From JBBDWK01 sp040902885 (lineage in GTDB: Bacteria > Acidobacteriota > Terriglobia > Bryobacterales > Bryobacteraceae), in NCBI GenBank assembly GCA_040902885.1, contig JBBDWK010000031.1, forward strand, positions 1 to 34,901: 34,901 bases of DNA, in the 5' to 3' direction. A program made the position numbers and the translations under genes. Positions 32,220 through 34,901 of the stretch are shown piece after piece. The notes under the pieces are model-generated. The model searched no databases. It saw only the letters and a list, made by a program, of their open reading frames with translations, and was not told the origin of the DNA. Positions within the stretch are counted from its first letter, which is position 1, and every line of letters begins with the position of its first letter.

Positions 32220-34748
32220 TCAATTCAAGTAGAAGAACTCGTTGCCGTTCAGAAGCACCAGCGCGAATCCCTCCAAGGCTCGCTGGCGCGGTGTCCTGTT
32301 GTCCCGCGTTCCGGCCTCGATCTGCCGCTCCTGTTGTACCAGAAATTCACGAACGGCGTGCCGCTCTTCGGGATTCGGAGCGCGGCCGTACGCCAGGGTA
32401 AAAGCCAGACCGATCTGTGCATCGGCGTCATTGCCCGCCTCCCGTTCCAACCTCTCTGCAAAGGCCCGCGCCTGTGCTCCCGTGAAGTCGCCATTCAGGA
32501 ACGTGAGAGCCTGCGGTCCCGTCGTTGAGACCGTCCGCTGCTCGCAGCTCGAGGTAGTATCGGGAGCGTCCATCACTTCGAGCTCGGGCACCGCGAGGCT
32601 CCGCTTCGAAAAAATGTAGACGCTGCGACGCGCTGCTTCCTGGGAATCCGACTTGCCCCATCCATCGCCTGGCCTGGACTGGCCTTCGAGTACTGCACGG
32701 GGCAGGTCCGGAAAGATGCTGGGACCGCCCATCTTCAGAGTCAGTTTTCCGCTTACTGCCAGCATCCCGTCGCGAATCGCTTCCGCCTCCAGGCGCCGCG
32801 GCTTCCAACGCCAGAGCAGCGTGTTTTCGGGGTCGGCTTTGCCCCGCTTTTCATCCCACGCGGCCGAGAGTCGATAAGCCGACGACATTACGATCAGCCG
32901 GTGAATGTGCTTCAGGCTCCACCCGGAGGCGACCAACTCGGTAGCCAGGTAATCAAGCAGATCGGCATGCGTGGGGCGCTGGCCCATCACGCCGAAATCG
33001 TTTTCGCTCGCCACCAGACCCTCGCCGAAGTAGCCCTGCCAGATCCGGTTCACGATCACGCGGGCAGTGAGGGGATGATCTTCCCTGGTAAGCCAGCGAG
33101 CGAGCCAAAGCCTTCGCCCCGTCGACTTGCGCGTTGGCTGGATCTGAACCGGTTCGGCCGATCCGAGCACTTCGGGGACCCCCGGCTGCACTTCTTCGCC
33201 GAGGCTCACCGGGTCGCCGCGCTCCAGCAGTTTCGTGGCCGGCGCTTCGGCACTCTCCTCATACCAGATGTAAGCCCGGGGAGGCTCCGGCGAACGCGCC
33301 CCGTCGATGGCGGCGATTTCGCTCCTCGCAGTTTCGATCTGATTCCGTTCCGGCGTCTCCGCCTCTTTCAGAATCTCCTCTTCCAGCCGACTGTTGAATT
33401 CCTCGACGAGTTTCTTCTGCTCTTTATTCCGCCTCCCGGCGGGAGTCGAAAACGCAAGCACGACCTCGGCATGCCGTAGCCACGCGACGTCTTCGCCCCG
33501 CGCCTTGTCCTTGGCGGCAAACATGCGCCGCATCACCGCGCGGCGTGCCTCCTCCAACTGCTTTTCCCGCTCGGCCACTTCGGCGTCGGCCTTTTCCTTC
33601 GACTTCAGGTAGGCCGTCAACTCAGCTTCCGTACCCACCAGGCGATCGAGGTCCTTGCGGTCGTCCTGCGGCCGCTTGAGCGGGGTGAAGATTGCCAGCG
33701 TTCGGTAGTAATCCTTCTGGCTGAAGGGCTCGAACTTGTGATCGTGGCAGCGGGCGCAGCGCAGGGTCACGCCGAGGAAGGCCGTTGCCGTCACACCCAG
33801 CACATCGTCCAACTGGTCGTAGCGATCCAGTTGCGGCTCGGCCGGCTCGTCGTCCCATGTGCCCAGCCGGAGAAACGTGGTTGCGATCTGCGTCTCCGCG
33901 CTGGATCCTTCCATCTCATCGCCGGCGAGCTGTTCCATGATGAAGCGGTTGTATGGCTTATCGCTATTGAACGCCTGGATCACATAGTCGCGGTACCGCC
34001 ATGCATTCGGCTTTGTTCCGTCCCGCTCGTACCCGTTGGACTCGGCGTAGCGCACCACATCCAGCCAGCGCCGCGCCCATCGTTCGCCATATTGCGGCCG
34101 GCTCAGCAGGTCTTCCACTACTTTGTCCCACGCAGTGGGCGAGCGGTCGGCGAGGAACACCTTCTGCTCGGCCGGCGTCGGCGGAAGGCCGATCAAGCCT
34201 AAGTAGGCGCGGCGCAGCAACGCCGGGCGGTCCGCCGGCGCCACCGGACCGATGCCCTTGCTTTCCATCGCCTTCATCAGGAAGGCATCCACCGGTGTGC
34301 GTACCCACGCTTGATTCTTTACGGTGGGAACCGCGGGCCGCTCCGGAGGTTGAAAAGCCCAATGCTCGCCTCTCTTTTTGGACTGGCCGGTTTGAGCGGC
34401 GGCTGGGCCGCTGTCCGCTCCGCTGTCAATCCACTCGCGGATGATTTTCGCCTCGGTGTCGGGGACCTTCTTCGGTCCCATCGGCATAGTTCTGTCGATG
34501 ATGCGCTGGTACAGCAGGCTGGTTTCGGCGGAGCCGCGTACGAGTGCGGGACCCTTGCTGCCTCCGTGCAGCATCGCTTCGGGGGTTCGCAGGTCCAACT
34601 CGCCCATTTTCACGGCGTCGCTGTGGCACTGCAGGCAGTGGCGGGTAAGGATGGGGACTACGTCCTGCTCGAAGCCTGGTTCGGCCGCCGCGGACAAGGC
34701 TGTGCCGACAAGCCAAGCGAAGGCAAGCCGGGCGGCTATCATTACCAT
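32220..34748 (-). CDS. Planctomycete-type cytochrome C / DUF1549 / DUF1553 protein (pair 3)
   Basis: An 842-residue exported protein. The start is placed at ATG 34748 (MVMIAARLAFAWLVGTALSAAAEP, a good signal peptide); ATG 34742 is equally possible, while the more distal in-frame ATG at 34832 lies within the shared 13-bp palindromic element and would put a long non-signal stretch in front. One cytochrome domain follows, with CLQCH (C38, C41, H42) and RTMPMG as possible distal Met. DUF1549 has RRAYLGLIGLPPTPAEQKVFL, YGERWARRWLDVVRYAESNGYERDG and CARCHDHKFEPF near residue 330. A charged coiled-coil-like insert (EAELTAYLKSKEKADAEVAEREKQ onward) separates it from DUF1553 (RRLWLARWLTREDHPLTARVIVNRIWQGYFGEG). 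The C-terminus is the usual NGNEFFYLN. No ribosome site is obvious. It heads operon 3; DUF1501 starts 11 bp after its stop. Confidence 0.92.
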   Translation of the reverse strand: MVMIAARLAFAWLVGTALSAAAEPGFEQDVVPILTRHCLQCHSDAVKMGELDLRTPEAMLHGGSKGPALVRGSAETSLLYQRIIDRTMPMGPKKVPDTEAKIIREWIDSGADSGPAAAQTGQSKKRGEHWAFQPPERPAVPTVKNQAWVRTPVDAFLMKAMESKGIGPVAPADRPALLRRAYLGLIGLPPTPAEQKVFLADRSPTAWDKVVEDLLSRPQYGERWARRWLDVVRYAESNGYERDGTKPNAWRYRDYVIQAFNSDKPYNRFIMEQLAGDEMEGSSAETQIATTFLRLGTWDDEPAEPQLDRYDQLDDVLGVTATAFLGVTLRCARCHDHKFEPFSQKDYYRTLAIFTPLKRPQDDRKDLDRLVGTEAELTAYLKSKEKADAEVAEREKQLEEARRAVMRRMFAAKDKARGEDVAWLRHAEVVLAFSTPAGRRNKEQKKLVEEFNSRLEEEILKEAETPERNQIETARSEIAAIDGARSPEPPRAYIWYEESAEAPATKLLERGDPVSLGEEVQPGVPEVLGSAEPVQIQPTRKSTGRRLWLARWLTREDHPLTARVIVNRIWQGYFGEGLVASENDFGVMGQRPTHADLLDYLATELVASGWSLKHIHRLIVMSSAYRLSAAWDEKRGKADPENTLLWRWKPRRLEAEAIRDGMLAVSGKLTLKMGGPSIFPDLPRAVLEGQSRPGDGWGKSDSQEAARRSVYIFSKRSLAVPELEVMDAPDTTSSCEQRTVSTTGPQALTFLNGDFTGAQARAFAERLEREAGNDADAQIGLAFTLAYGRAPNPEERHAVREFLVQQERQIEAGTRDNRTPRQRALEGFALVLLNGNEFFYLN

Positions 34749-34827
34749 CAGATCGTACTGGAGCCGCCGGTGAACTTCAAGTTTCCATGTTCCAAAGCCC
34801 AATTGGTCTGCGGTGGACAGCACCATG

Positions 34828-34840
34828 AGCATACCGGTAT
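34828..34840. promoter_or_regulatory. Second copy of the palindromic AGCATACCGGTAT element
   Basis: The 13-mer AGCATACCGGTAT is identical to 24726-24738 and lies about 80 bp upstream of the preferred start of operon 3, in the same orientation relative to the downstream minus-strand gene as the first copy. Its core ATACCGGTAT is a perfect 10-bp palindrome. It is a candidate binding site for the GntR-LacI regulator. Confidence 0.5.
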
Positions 34841-34867
34841 AGAGCCCGGCTGTTGCGCGTTTTTGAT

Positions 34868-34901
34868 AATGTCCCCTTGAGCGTTCATTAGAAATGTCCC
34901 C
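34868..34901. repeat. Direct repeats AATGTCCCC at the window end, possible transposon terminus
   Basis: AATGTCCCC occurs at 34868-34876 and again at 34893-34901, 25 bp apart, reading GGGGACATT on the minus strand. Closely spaced repeats of this kind are found at the ends of some insertion sequences (for example IS21-like elements). No transposase is in the window, and the element, if real, would continue beyond the edge. Confidence 0.35.

Overview
The window is about 35 kb of GC-rich, gene-dense bacterial chromosome. Its gene content points to an Acidobacteriota of the Bryobacterales/Solibacter type. The evidence is large Oar-like TonB-dependent receptors with an N-terminal carboxypeptidase-regulatory domain, Planctomycete-type cytochrome/DUF1549/DUF1553 proteins paired with DUF1501 proteins, a GatB of the indirect Asn/Gln-tRNA pathway, and an MlrC-family (M81) protein. 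The taxonomic call is inference from content. No rRNA, tRNA, CRISPR array or complete insertion sequence was seen, and no gene-free stretch exceeds about 165 bases.

Bases 1-5912 are mostly housekeeping: a small secreted protein, a PLP-dependent D-threonine aldolase/D-serine dehydratase-like enzyme (minus strand) 18 bp from divergent gatB, then a bcp peroxiredoxin. An orphan late-flagellar pair, flaG-fliS, follows behind a sigma-28-like promoter, then a small IPT-type secreted protein and a zinc-type medium-chain dehydrogenase. A vapBC toxin-antitoxin module follows at 5977-6662.

From 6.8 kb onward the window is dominated by exported proteins. Operon 1 (plus, 6817-12581) is PQQ-like beta-propeller with EF hands > double-cytochrome DUF1549/DUF1553 > DUF1501. 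Operon 2 (minus, read from 24681 to 12563) is Oar-like receptor > MlrC-like > PPC/IPT-domain protein > Ig-DUF1549/DUF1553 > DUF1501 > type I sulfatase. It is divergent from a GntR-LacI hybrid regulator that is translationally coupled to a class III aminotransferase (24835-27251). Operon 3 (minus, read from 34748 to 27278) is cytochrome-DUF1549/DUF1553 > DUF1501 > second Oar-like receptor. The window ends in direct repeats that resemble a transposon end.

The most interesting pattern is that three diverged DUF1549/DUF1553-DUF1501 pairs lie within about 26 kb. All have the same order, a gap of 8-11 bp, and the upstream stop codon running straight into the downstream Shine-Dalgarno. Each pair has different partners. 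Operons 2 and 3 also share a 13-bp palindromic element (AGCATACCGGTAT) in their upstream regions, which next to the regulator is part of a four-half-site cluster. A reasonable inference is a regulon for capture at the outer membrane (two Oar receptors) and periplasmic processing (cytochrome-like DUF1549/1553, DUF1501, sulfatase, MlrC hydrolase) of an unknown, possibly sulfated or peptide-containing, substrate. The substrate and the chemistry of the DUF proteins cannot be read from the sequence.
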